DNA of 27,306 bases, taken from the NCBI GenBank assembly GCA_040388665.1, contig JAZKBL010000053.1, forward strand, positions 1-27,306, read 5' to 3'. This stretch comes from DAHVFY01 sp040388665. GTDB taxonomy: Bacteria > Chlamydiota > Chlamydiia > Chlamydiales > Rhabdochlamydiaceae. The number at the start of each line of letters is the position of its first letter. The stretch's first letter is position 1. A program made the position numbers and the translations under genes. Of this stretch, positions 1-6,802 are shown piece after piece. The notes under the pieces are model-generated. The model ran no database searches and was not told the origin of the DNA. It was given only the letters and a program-made list of their open reading frames with translations.

Positions 1-19
1 CTTCCTTCATCGGCAAAAA

Positions 20-48
20 AAAACTTCTCCCCATTGGGGAGAAGTTTT
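20..48 (-). terminator. Rho-independent terminator of tRNA-Leu
   Basis: A perfect inverted repeat (about 13 bp per arm, ATT/AAT loop at 33-35) lies just downstream of the minus-strand tRNA. Read on the minus strand, the GC core is followed by a run of Ts (complement of the A tract at 15-23), the classic intrinsic terminator layout. Confidence 0.85.
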
Positions 49-52
49 ACTT

Positions 53-135
53 TGCCGATGATCGGACTCGAACCAACACCTTATTGCTAAGAGCAGATTT
101 TGAATCTGCCGCGTCTACCATTTCGCCACATCGGC
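53..135 (-). tRNA. tRNA-Leu (anticodon CAA)
   Basis: On the minus strand the 83-nt segment begins GCCGATG and ends CATCGGCA, giving a 7-bp acceptor stem plus discriminator A. The D arm (GCGAAATGGTAGACGC) is class II, the 5-bp anticodon stem GCAGA/TCTGC holds the loop TTCAAAA, there is a long variable arm, and the T arm contains GGTTCGAGTCC. The anticodon CAA reads the UUG leucine codon. The long variable arm and D-arm sequence match bacterial tRNA-Leu. CCA is not encoded, since the next bases are AAG, so it must be added after transcription. A strong terminator follows at once. Confidence 0.95.
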
Positions 136-171
136 ATGATGGAAGAATGATACGTGATGACAGAATATAGT

Positions 172-996
172 TCAATAACGCATGTAGCCGCGGAAGGCTT
201 TTTGCCAGGTGTAGATGACGCGTTCATTGAGCTTTCGGTCGAAGCGGACTTGGATGGAAATGTAGGGGTAGTGGTGGGAGTTGTCGAAGTCTCGGCCTTC
301 TGTTTTTTTGTAGAGCTTGATCATGATTTCTTTGTTGTACCAGGGAGGGATTGAGACGTTTGTATCAGATTTTTCGTAGCGAAGGAACTCTTCGTAGTCT
401 TTTTTGCCTTTAGAAAAGGGGGCAGTTTTGTAAAATTCCATGATGAGATTGATGACAGATTCAGGAGAGTATTCCAACCCTTCGAGATAGAAATCTACTT
501 CGGCGCCAATCATGTGCTTAGAGGATTGATTTAGGGTGCTATCATCGGCATAGGTGTTATGAGTGGGGCATCTGTGACCGCAGGTGATGATGACTTTTTT
601 GCCGGTTTTTTGCTGAAGATAGTTAAGAAGGTCGATAAGGATGGGGTAGATGAATTCTTTATTATTTTGAAGAGGAAGGCTGTGTCTTTGCTTGCCGCCG
701 CAGTCAGAAAGGGGCTCTTTGCTCAATTTTAAGGGGTTAGAAGCGCTTCCATTACAACGGAAGTATTCTTTTGTAATGCGGGTGTTATTCCCGGCCAAGT
801 TGTCTTCCCAGGGGTATTTTTCTCTTGTATGGGGGTTGAGGGAAGGGGTAAAATAGAGTCTTTCGCTCTCTTTGCGAAAAATGAATTCTCCTTTGGCGTT
901 TTGACGCCGAATTTTCTCTTGTTCTGACTGTTGAGGCCCAGAACAAGAGAAAAGAATGAGGAATGTTGCAATTAAGACTTTCGCTAATATCGCCAT
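172..996 (-). CDS. Predicted lipoprotein with M15-like zinc peptidase motif
   Basis: This is a 274-residue protein with a short hydrophobic N-terminus (about residues 2-17) ending in a lipobox-like LFSC (Cys18), so it is probably a lipoprotein. The C-terminal half carries GHRCPTHN (140-147) and SKHMIGAEVD (159-168). This resembles the SxHxxGxAxD zinc ligands (His161, Asp168) of D-Ala-D-Ala carboxypeptidase/M15 and related DUF882 proteins. A later His-His pair (near 250) in SHHYPY could give the third ligand. Such enzymes trim peptidoglycan peptides in the periplasm; that role is inferred from motifs only. It is transcribed divergently from the AtoC-like gene with 42 bp between starts. The start is preceded only by a weak purine stretch. 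The first 130 residues are not recognised. Confidence 0.7.
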   Translation of the reverse strand: MAILAKVLIATFLILFSCSGPQQSEQEKIRRQNAKGEFIFRKESERLYFTPSLNPHTREKYPWEDNLAGNNTRITKEYFRCNGSASNPLKLSKEPLSDCGGKQRHSLPLQNNKEFIYPILIDLLNYLQQKTGKKVIITCGHRCPTHNTYADDSTLNQSSKHMIGAEVDFYLEGLEYSPESVINLIMEFYKTAPFSKGKKDYEEFLRYEKSDTNVSIPPWYNKEIMIKLYKKTEGRDFDNSHHYPYISIQVRFDRKLNERVIYTWQKAFRGYMRY

Positions 997-1000
997 TTTC

Positions 1001-1006
1001 TATAAT
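1001..1006 (+). promoter_or_regulatory. Possible -10 box for the AtoC-like gene
   Basis: A perfect TATAAT lies in the 42-bp divergent gap, 32 bp upstream of the plus-strand start. No convincing -35 hexamer is visible at normal spacing because that position falls inside the divergent lipoprotein gene. Tentative. Confidence 0.35.
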
Positions 1007-1038
1007 CCGAAAAGATAGACCCATCATAGAGGTTAGGA

Positions 1039-1977
1039 ATGGTTATTGAAAATGGTGATCTTTTGCCCCAAAGAAAAAGGGAACAGATCATCGCCGAAAG
1101 CGGCTTTATGAAACAGATCCTAGAGGATGTGATTAAAGTCGCAAAAAGTCATGCAAGTGTCTTCATTAGCGGGGAATCGGGAACGGGGAAGGAAGTGATT
1201 GCGCACTTGCTTCATACAAAATCGCTAAGAAGCGAGGGCCCTTTTGTCAAAGTAAATTGTGCCGCAATTCCTGAGGCTCTTTTAGAGTCTGAGTTTTTTG
1301 GTCATGAAAAAGGGGCTTTTACGGGAGCTATAGCAAAAAGGTTTGGTCGTTTTGAGCTTGCTAATCATGGAACGCTTTTGCTTGATGAGATTTCAGAGAT
1401 ACCTCTTTCGATGCAGTCGAAGTTATTGCGTGCTGTTCAAGAGCTTGAGTTTGAAAGGATTGGAGGTGTAAAGTCGATTAGGGTAGATATCCGTTTTATT
1501 TCTACATCAAATAGAAACATGAAGGAAGCGATTGAGCAGAAAATTTTTCGCGAGGATCTTTATTATAGACTTAACGTTGTGCCTATTCGTCTTCCTGCTT
1601 TAAGGGAGCGCAAGGAGGATATTCTTCCTCTTGCAGAACATTTTCTTCAAAGGCTTTGTTTTGAAAATAAGAAGATGTTTTCTTCTAAGGCAAAGGAGCT
1701 GTTGATTGATTATCCTTGGCCAGGAAATATTCGAGAGCTTGCCAATGTGATTGAGCGGACAGTAGTCATGGATTCTTCTTCTATTATCGAACCTGAGCAT
1801 TTGAGCTTAGAGTTTTGTCCTGTAAGGTTAGCCTCTCCTTGTCTTTCTCTTGAAGAGGTAGAAAAAAGGCATATATTAGAAACTCTCTCAGTTTGTGAAC
1901 AAAATCGCACTAAAACAGCCAGGGTCTTAGGTATCAGCATTCGTACTCTCAGAAATAAGCTTAAAAATTTTTTATGA
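1039..1977 (+). CDS. AtoC/NtrC-like sigma-54 activator lacking a receiver domain
   Basis: This 312-residue protein is built only from the AAA+ sigma-54 interaction domain and a C-terminal Fis-type helix-turn-helix. Visible motifs are Walker A GESGTGKE (45-52), the sigma-54-contacting loop GAFTGA (92-97), Walker B LLLDE (113-117), the arginine-rich region around FREDLYYRLNV, WPGNIREL (227-234) and the HTH TARVLGISIRTLRNKL (293-308). It should use ATP hydrolysis to open promoters bound by RpoN holoenzyme. The usual N-terminal phospho-receiver domain of NtrC/AtoC (about 120 residues) is absent: an in-frame TAG at 1027-1029 lies just before the ATG, and an AGAGG ribosome site supports this start. 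No histidine kinase is nearby. In C. trachomatis the homologue pairs with the sensor AtoS (CtcB/CtcC); here control must be by another route. Confidence 0.92.
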   Translation: MVIENGDLLPQRKREQIIAESGFMKQILEDVIKVAKSHASVFISGESGTGKEVIAHLLHTKSLRSEGPFVKVNCAAIPEALLESEFFGHEKGAFTGAIAKRFGRFELANHGTLLLDEISEIPLSMQSKLLRAVQELEFERIGGVKSIRVDIRFISTSNRNMKEAIEQKIFREDLYYRLNVVPIRLPALRERKEDILPLAEHFLQRLCFENKKMFSSKAKELLIDYPWPGNIRELANVIERTVVMDSSSIIEPEHLSLEFCPVRLASPCLSLEEVEKRHILETLSVCEQNRTKTARVLGISIRTLRNKLKNFL

Positions 1978-2027
1978 ATTAAGAAAAATATTTTTAATAA
2001 ATTTAGCAAAAGAATAAACTTCTTGTG

Positions 2028-2059
2028 TATACCAGCTTCATGATCGATTCTGGTATAAT
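2028..2059 (+). promoter_or_regulatory. Extended -10 promoter with operator-like dyad for the LRR gene
   Basis: TGGTATAAT at 2051-2059 is an extended -10 element (TGn plus a perfect TATAAT), 34 bp before the LRR gene start. An 8-bp inverted repeat TATACCAG (2028-2035) / CTGGTATA (2050-2057) overlaps the -10, with centres 22 bp apart (two helical turns), as expected of a dimeric regulator site. No good -35 is seen. Confidence 0.5.
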
Positions 2060-2093
2060 TCGCTTTGTACCATTGTAGATTTGCGGGGGTAAC

Positions 2094-3140
2094 ATGACTT
2101 TACAAGTTCAACAAGAGGCTTTTTTAAATTTAGATCTTTGGAAGTTTGGTGTCAGTGTATTTCAAAGTATTCCGATGGATAAAAGGATAGATTCCGACTT
2201 AGGTAGACAAAGTATCGAATGGCGACGACATGCTTATTTGGGTATGACGGGTTCACAAGCTGCTAAATATGCTCAGAAGGTGAGACTGTGGCTTTCTAAA
2301 TGTCAACAAGAAATGATAGAGATCAAATGCGTGCATATGCATAAAAGTAGAATTTTTTCGATTCCTGAAGAGATCATGCAATTAGACTTTTTAGAAGAGG
2401 TAATTATTTGTGATAGTAGGATTCGAAGGTTTGATATTTTGTGCAGCATGTCTCAGCTAAAGGTAATTGTTTTGAACAAAAATAATATTGAGCGTATTCC
2501 TAAGGCAATTGGTAAATTACACGGTCTTGAGTCTATATGTCTTAGTGAAAATAAGATAACAAAAATTTCCAAATTGACATTTTATTTGAAAAATTTGAAA
2601 GAATTAGATCTTTCTAAAAATGCAATAAAACAGCTTCCTGTATCCATCAATCAGATGAATTGTTTAGAAGCTTTTTTTCTTGATAATAATGAAATTGAGA
2701 AAGTCCCTGTGCAAATCGGATCCCTTGTGAGTTTGAAAATTCTGAGCCTTAATGATAATAAAATTAATAACATTTCTGATGAAGTGTCAAAATTAGTAAA
2801 TTTAGAAGAGTTTTATATTGATTCAAATTTTCTTGGAATTGATAAAATCAATCTGCTTTTTGAAAAAATGAGCTCTTTAAATGTTCTCAAAGAAGTTGCT
2901 TTACGCAATAATAAGCTTGAAGAAGTGCCGCAAGCGTTATTGCATTTAAAAAATTTAAAAGTTTTGGATCTTTCTGAAAACTTAATTAATCATATCTCTC
3001 AAGAGTTTTTAGAAAATTTTAAAGTAGCTAGAGTGGACTTGTCTTGTAATCCAATAGAAGATCGTCTCGAAGATGCTTCTGGTTTTTCTGCTTGGAGAGA
3101 TCGCTGTTTATTGAATATGCAGAAAGAATATGAAAACTAA
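2094..3140 (+). CDS. Leucine-rich-repeat protein, effector candidate
   Basis: This 348-residue protein is built mainly from leucine-rich repeats of about 22-24 residues from roughly residue 80 to 325. Units fit LxxLxxLxLxxNxIxxIPxxI, for example LKVIVLNKNNIERIPKAIG, LKELDLSKNAIKQLPVSIN and LKILSLNDNKINNISDEV. The N-terminal 75 residues form a separate, non-repeat head. No signal peptide or membrane segment is visible. The repeat spacing resembles bacterial and eukaryotic cytosolic LRR proteins that bind other proteins. Amoeba-associated chlamydiae carry many such proteins, and some are thought to be secreted into the host; secretion here is inference. The start follows a GGGGG-type ribosome site. 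It has its own extended -10 promoter and a strong terminator shared with convergent truA. Confidence 0.85.
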   Translation: MTLQVQQEAFLNLDLWKFGVSVFQSIPMDKRIDSDLGRQSIEWRRHAYLGMTGSQAAKYAQKVRLWLSKCQQEMIEIKCVHMHKSRIFSIPEEIMQLDFLEEVIICDSRIRRFDILCSMSQLKVIVLNKNNIERIPKAIGKLHGLESICLSENKITKISKLTFYLKNLKELDLSKNAIKQLPVSINQMNCLEAFFLDNNEIEKVPVQIGSLVSLKILSLNDNKINNISDEVSKLVNLEEFYIDSNFLGIDKINLLFEKMSSLNVLKEVALRNNKLEEVPQALLHLKNLKVLDLSENLINHISQEFLENFKVARVDLSCNPIEDRLEDASGFSAWRDRCLLNMQKEYEN

Positions 3141-3159
3141 AGGTATACATAAAGCAGAT

Positions 3160-3206
3160 AAAAAGTTGGGATTTTGACAAGGAAGCTTCTCAAAATCCCA
3201 ACTTTT
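3160..3206. terminator. Bidirectional terminator between the LRR gene and truA
   Basis: A near-perfect 17-bp stem (AAAAGTTGGGATTTTGA / TCAAAATCCCAACTTTT) has a 12-nt loop. A runs on the left and T runs on the right make it usable on both strands. It separates the convergent LRR gene and truA, and its right arm ends on the first base of the truA stop codon. Confidence 0.85.
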
Positions 3207-4132
3207 CATCTTCTTTGAGTATAAAGAACTTGGTGTAAGAAAAGTCCCTGAGGGGGGGCAGCTGTATCTGCTAGGCACCTGTTTTTTGCTGCAAAGAGTT
3301 CTGGTATCTCTTCTATTTTGCGCTGTTTGGATGCGATCTCTAGAAGAGTTCCGACGATATTGCGCACCATTTTGTATAAGAATCCATTTCCTTCAAATTC
3401 AAGGCGGATGCCTCCTGGTTCTTGGATGATGTCTAGGCGCTTTAATGTTTTTATTGGATTGTTTGCTGCTGCACCTCTATGCGCTTCATTTGCAAATGAG
3501 GTAAAATCGTGGGTTCCAAGAAAAAGGAGTGCTGCTTTTTTAAGAAGTTCTTGATCTAGAGGATAACGAATATGCGTGCTGTAGAGTCGGTTAAAGGGAT
3601 CATGGTATCTTTCTAAATGCAGATGGTAATGGTAGATCTTTCCTTGTGCGCTATAGCGTGCATGAAAATCGTCTGAAACAGGTTCCAGATCAAAAATTCG
3701 GATATCTGGAGGAAGAAGGCCATTGAGCGATCTAAGAAGAGTCTTTATGTCAAAAGAGGTATCTGTTGTAAAGTGGGCAACTTGTGCTCGCGCATGCACG
3801 CCTGCATCTGTTCTGCCAGATCCTGTGATGTGTGTTTCATGACGCAGCGCTGTTGTTAACGCTTTTTGGACAAGTTCTTGAATGGTAAGGCTGTTTGGCT
3901 GTATTTGCCATCCGCCATAATGCGTACCATCGTAGCTTAAGATGAGTTTATACCGAAAATAATTCAAGAATCGGTTTTCAGCTGCACCGGCATCTCTAAC
4001 TTTGAACCCGGGGGCGAAGCACCTGTGTATACACGGGCGCTGCTTCGACGTCGGCTTCGCCTGTTCAAATTTAGAGCGCCGGCTATGCTGAAACTCCGAT
4101 TCTTGAATCATTTTCGGTATAAATTTGTGCAT
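3206..4132 (-). CDS. truA: tRNA pseudouridine synthase A carrying an in-frame palindromic-element insertion
   Basis: TruA makes pseudouridine at positions 38-40 of the tRNA anticodon arm. The catalytic motif GRTDAGVHA is present (Asp109), as are the early YDGTHYGGWQ block, FHARYSAQGKIYHY and the C-terminal NGFLYKMVRNIVG. As read from the ATG at 4130-4132 the protein has 308 residues. Residues 5-61 are encoded by a 171-nt palindromic insert; without it the product would begin MHKFKLILSYDGT and have 251 residues, a normal TruA length. The insert keeps the frame and contains no stop. A TTG at codon 56 inside the repeat end is an alternative start giving a near-normal protein. No good ribosome site precedes either start, and the ATG directly follows the U tract of the SWIB terminator. 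Function is probable but its N-terminus is uncertain. Confidence 0.93.
   Translation of the reverse strand: MHKFIPKMIQESEFQHSRRSKFEQAKPTSKQRPCIHRCFAPGFKVRDAGAAENRFLNYFRYKLILSYDGTHYGGWQIQPNSLTIQELVQKALTTALRHETHITGSGRTDAGVHARAQVAHFTTDTSFDIKTLLRSLNGLLPPDIRIFDLEPVSDDFHARYSAQGKIYHYHLHLERYHDPFNRLYSTHIRYPLDQELLKKAALLFLGTHDFTSFANEAHRGAAANNPIKTLKRLDIIQEPGGIRLEFEGNGFLYKMVRNIVGTLLEIASKQRKIEEIPELFAAKNRCLADTAAPPQGLFLHQVLYTQRR
3949..4121. repeat. Palindromic repeat element, copy A (inside truA)
   Basis: A 173-bp segment is bounded by TATACCG (3949-3955) and CGGTATA (4115-4121). The two ends are near-perfect inverted repeats for about 44 bp: CCGAAAATNATTCAAGAATCGG occurs on both arms, continuing through a CAGC...CCGGC block. 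Inner parts also pair (GGCGAAGC with GCTTCGCC; TTTGAAC with GTTCAAA) around a central GTGTATACAC at 4025-4034. The ends fit insertion at a TA dinucleotide with TA duplicated. It is locally GC-richer than its neighbours. It encodes no transposase, so it would be non-autonomous. It inserts 57 codons in frame into truA. Confidence 0.92.
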
Positions 4133-4163
4133 AAAAAGAGGGCAGAATGTGCGTCATTCTGCC
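4133..4163 (-). terminator. Terminator downstream of the SWIB gene
   Basis: A 9-bp perfect stem GGCAGAATG (4141-4149) / CATTCTGCC (4155-4163) has a 5-nt loop. On the minus strand it is followed by CTCTTTTTAT. It sits between SWIB and truA; the final bases of the T run abut the truA ATG. Confidence 0.75.
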
Positions 4164-4177
4164 TGCAAATCTGAAAT

Positions 4178-4438
4178 TTAAGATAGATGTTTGTTAACGA
4201 GTTTAACCATTTCAAACATATTGACTTCTTTTTTACTCCCGAAAACTTTTGCAAGGTTTTCATCTGGGATAATATTGCGTTTATTCGCTGGAGTTTGTCT
4301 TTTGTTCTTTTTGATATATTCCCAAAGCTTTTTTGTTACTTCTGTACGAGGAAGGGGGCCTTTTCCAACAACAGCTACGAGCTCCTCGCTAAGCTTCATG
4401 GGTTGCATAAATTTCGATTTTTTAGCGTCTTTTGCCAT
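4178..4438 (-). CDS. SWIB-domain protein
   Basis: An 86-residue protein consists essentially of one SWIB/MDM2-type domain: a lysine-rich head (MAKDAKKSKFMQP), then VAVVGKGPLPRTEVTKKLWEYIKKN, NKRNIIPDENLAKVFG and a helix ending MVKLVNKHLS. Length and sequence match the C. trachomatis SWIB protein CT460. SWIB domains are otherwise known from eukaryotic chromatin remodelling factors, so in chlamydiae a nucleoid or DNA-compaction role is suspected but unproven. The reading frame is open further upstream to 4612, but the start at 4436-4438 is chosen because TAAGGAG (4449-4455 complement) lies at ideal spacing and conservation begins there. A terminator follows the stop. Confidence 0.93.
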   Translation of the reverse strand: MAKDAKKSKFMQPMKLSEELVAVVGKGPLPRTEVTKKLWEYIKKNKRQTPANKRNIIPDENLAKVFGSKKEVNMFEMVKLVNKHLS

Positions 4439-4489
4439 ATCTTTAGTACTCCTTAGGATAAAAATTTGGTGGAGAGCGTTCAAAGAACA

Positions 4490-4555
4490 CTGCACTTCGA
4501 GGACCGGGACTACTTGTGCCTCGAATGACAGTTGTATCTCTCTCGCGCTATTATA
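4490..4555 (-). promoter_or_regulatory. Probable SWIB promoter (-10) and leader hairpin
   Basis: On the minus strand a perfect TATAAT (complement of ATTATA, 4550-4555) lies about 110 nt before the SWIB start; no clear -35 is visible. The resulting leader can fold a stem TTCGAGG (4496-4502) / CCTCGAA (4519-4525), extended by CTG/CAG beyond a small internal loop (4490-4492 / 4529-4531). The role of the leader hairpin is unknown. Confidence 0.4.
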
Positions 4556-4648
4556 GTCAAAAAAAATCGTAGCTTTACACATCTTCTTGCGTTTTAGGTA
4601 ACAGAATGGCAATTTGACAGTTGTTAACGGAAGATAAGGAACCTTTTG

Positions 4649-6802
4649 ATGACAGCGTCTTTAATTGGAAGAAAACTAGAGGAAATGGAAGTCCTCATGA
4701 ATGATTTGCATCAGTGTTCTAACAAGTTAGAAGTTCTGAATGCTCACCCTCTTGTAAGAGAGTTTTTTTCTTTATCAACACCTAATTTTTCTGAAGGAAT
4801 GTCTGAAGAAGAAGAGATTGTTGTTAAATCAATGATTGCTATTGGCCAGGGGAAGCGCATTTTTGTTTCTCCGTCCTTTATGTTGGAATCTGAATCTCGT
4901 TTTCGGGAGTTAATGCTGCAACTTCTCCCTGTTGAGCGTTTTTACGCTGAACTTGGTGGTATTATTGGCTATTACTGGCAGGTTCTTCAGTTAATGAAAG
5001 GAGGTGCTGAAGGGATTCCAAAAGCTGCGTACCATCGCCCTCAGGGGATTGACATCACGATTCCAACGCCCAGTGTGGCTGAAGCTATTTTCTGTGGCAT
5101 AAAGCATCTTCCTGAAATTGCTGAGATTTATCCTGTGGGTGGCGCTGCTGATAGATTGCGGTTGCATGATGAACGAACAGGACTGCCGTTACCTGCTGCA
5201 AGACTTATTTTTTGTGGTAGAACGTTGCTTGAATGGCTTATTTTCGACCTTCAAGCGCGTGAATATCTTCGTTATAAGACATTCGGTAATCAGGTTATGA
5301 CACCGATTGCTATGATGACATCTCATGAAAAAGATAATCACGCTCAAATTCAGGCGATTTGTGAAGAAAATCGGTGGTTTTTGCGCTCAAAGGAGAGTTT
5401 TCGTTTTTTTTGTCAGCCTTCTGTTCCTGCGATTAATCAAAAGGGGGATCTATGTTTACAAGGGCCTCTTCGACCTCTTTTTAAGCCGGGTGGTCATGGG
5501 GTGATCTGGAAGCTTGCACGAGATGAAAAAGTGTTTGATTGGCTATTTTCGCAAGGGAGGAAAAAAGCGCTCATCCGACAGATCAATAATCCCATAGCAG
5601 GATGTGATCATGGTCTTTTAGCTTTTTGTGGTTTAGGTTGTAAAGAGGATAAAATTTTCGGATTTGCTTCTTGTCCAAGGCACGTGAAAGCATCTGAAGG
5701 GGTTAATGTATTGATTGAGAGGTTAAATGCTGAAGGTAAGCAGTTTCTTTTAACAAATATTGAATATTGTGATTTTAAAAAATTTAAAATTGTTGACGAA
5801 CCGGTATCTGAAGGAAGTATTTATTCTAAGTTTTCTTCAAATACAAATATCTTATTTGCTGATCTACAAGCAGCTTACGACATTGTAGCAAAAGCGCCGC
5901 TGCCTGGGATGCTTGTAAACTTTAAGAAATCGATGTATCGAAGAGAGGATGGTAGAATTGTCGAAGAAGAAATGGGGAGACTTGAATCAACAATGCAAAA
6001 TATTGCTGATCTTTTTGAAGCATCTGAAGAAAGCGCTCTGCAAACGTTTTTAACTTACAATGAAAGGCGTAAAACGATTTCTACAGTAAAAAGAGAATTC
6101 GTTTTAGGATCTTCTCTTCTTGAAACCCCTGATGGTTGTTTTTTAGATCTTCTTAAAAATGCACGAGATTTACTTGTTAGTGAGTGTGGATTTTTGGTGC
6201 CGGAGGTCAATGATCCTACAACATTTTTCATTCAAGGGCCCTCATTTATTTTTCTTTATCATCCAGCACTAGGACCTCTTTATTCCATCATTGCTCAGAA
6301 GTTGCAAAGAGGAATTTTAGAAAAAGGGAGTGAGCTTGTATTGAATATTGCTGAGGTGAATATTGAAAATTTAGAGCTTAGAGGCAGCTTGCTGGTTCAT
6401 GCAGAGGCCATCATGGGGCATGAAGAAGGGGATGTTCTTTGTTATTCAGAATTATCAGGAAAATGCGTTTTGAAAAATGTTTCTGTGCGTAATAAAGGAA
6501 TTGATTGGGAAGCTTCCAATGTTTTTTGGCGCAGCGAAATTACGCGCAAAGAATGTTTTTTACTCTTGATTAAAGGCAGCGGCGAGTTTTATGCTGAAGA
6601 TGTGATTTTTGAAGGAGATTTCACAATTGAGGTGGAATCTGGAACCAAAGTGACAGCGATTATGGAAGAGGGTTGTGTGCACTTAGTTTCAGAGCCTATT
6701 TCTGCCCCTAGTTGGTATTGGGAATATCGAGTGGATGAGCAAGATGCGCATCTCTTACTTGAGATGCGCAAAAAACAAGATCTAGAGCTTAAGCGCGTCT
6801 AG
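4649..6802 (+). CDS. UGP3-like UTP-sugar-phosphate uridylyltransferase family protein
   Basis: This 717-residue protein resembles plant chloroplast UGP3, the UTP-glucose-1-phosphate uridylyltransferase that supplies UDP-glucose for sulfolipid. Shared blocks as I recall them are PVGGAADRLRLHDE (162-175, the nucleotide-binding loop in place of the usual GGxGTRLG), TGLPLPAA (177-184), CGRTLLEWLIFDLQARE, MMTSHEKDNHAQI, FKPGGHGVIWKLARD and FASCPRHVKASEGVNVL. The last ~200 residues are rich in short beta-strand pattern (LNIAEVNIENLELRGSLLV), like the left-handed beta-helix tails of this superfamily. Predicted cytosolic. The ATG at 4649 follows AAGGA at good spacing. No sulfolipid genes (sqd1/sqd2) are in the window, so the sugar acceptor is unknown. 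It runs convergently into the next gene, with 14 bp of overlap. Confidence 0.85.
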   Translation: MTASLIGRKLEEMEVLMNDLHQCSNKLEVLNAHPLVREFFSLSTPNFSEGMSEEEEIVVKSMIAIGQGKRIFVSPSFMLESESRFRELMLQLLPVERFYAELGGIIGYYWQVLQLMKGGAEGIPKAAYHRPQGIDITIPTPSVAEAIFCGIKHLPEIAEIYPVGGAADRLRLHDERTGLPLPAARLIFCGRTLLEWLIFDLQAREYLRYKTFGNQVMTPIAMMTSHEKDNHAQIQAICEENRWFLRSKESFRFFCQPSVPAINQKGDLCLQGPLRPLFKPGGHGVIWKLARDEKVFDWLFSQGRKKALIRQINNPIAGCDHGLLAFCGLGCKEDKIFGFASCPRHVKASEGVNVLIERLNAEGKQFLLTNIEYCDFKKFKIVDEPVSEGSIYSKFSSNTNILFADLQAAYDIVAKAPLPGMLVNFKKSMYRREDGRIVEEEMGRLESTMQNIADLFEASEESALQTFLTYNERRKTISTVKREFVLGSSLLETPDGCFLDLLKNARDLLVSECGFLVPEVNDPTTFFIQGPSFIFLYHPALGPLYSIIAQKLQRGILEKGSELVLNIAEVNIENLELRGSLLVHAEAIMGHEEGDVLCYSELSGKCVLKNVSVRNKGIDWEASNVFWRSEITRKECFLLLIKGSGEFYAEDVIFEGDFTIEVESGTKVTAIMEEGCVHLVSEPISAPSWYWEYRVDEQDAHLLLEMRKKQDLELKRV

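Noticed and set aside
8..14. CATCGGC heptamer beyond the tRNA terminator, equal to the complement of the tRNA 5' end; possible attachment site or second tRNA
   Set aside because: Only 7 bp, no integrase nearby, and the bases after it do not fit a tRNA.
4439..4612. N-terminal extension of the SWIB protein (58 extra codons)
   Set aside because: It covers the likely promoter and leader, has no homology to SWIB proteins, and the inner ATG has an ideal TAAGGAG site.
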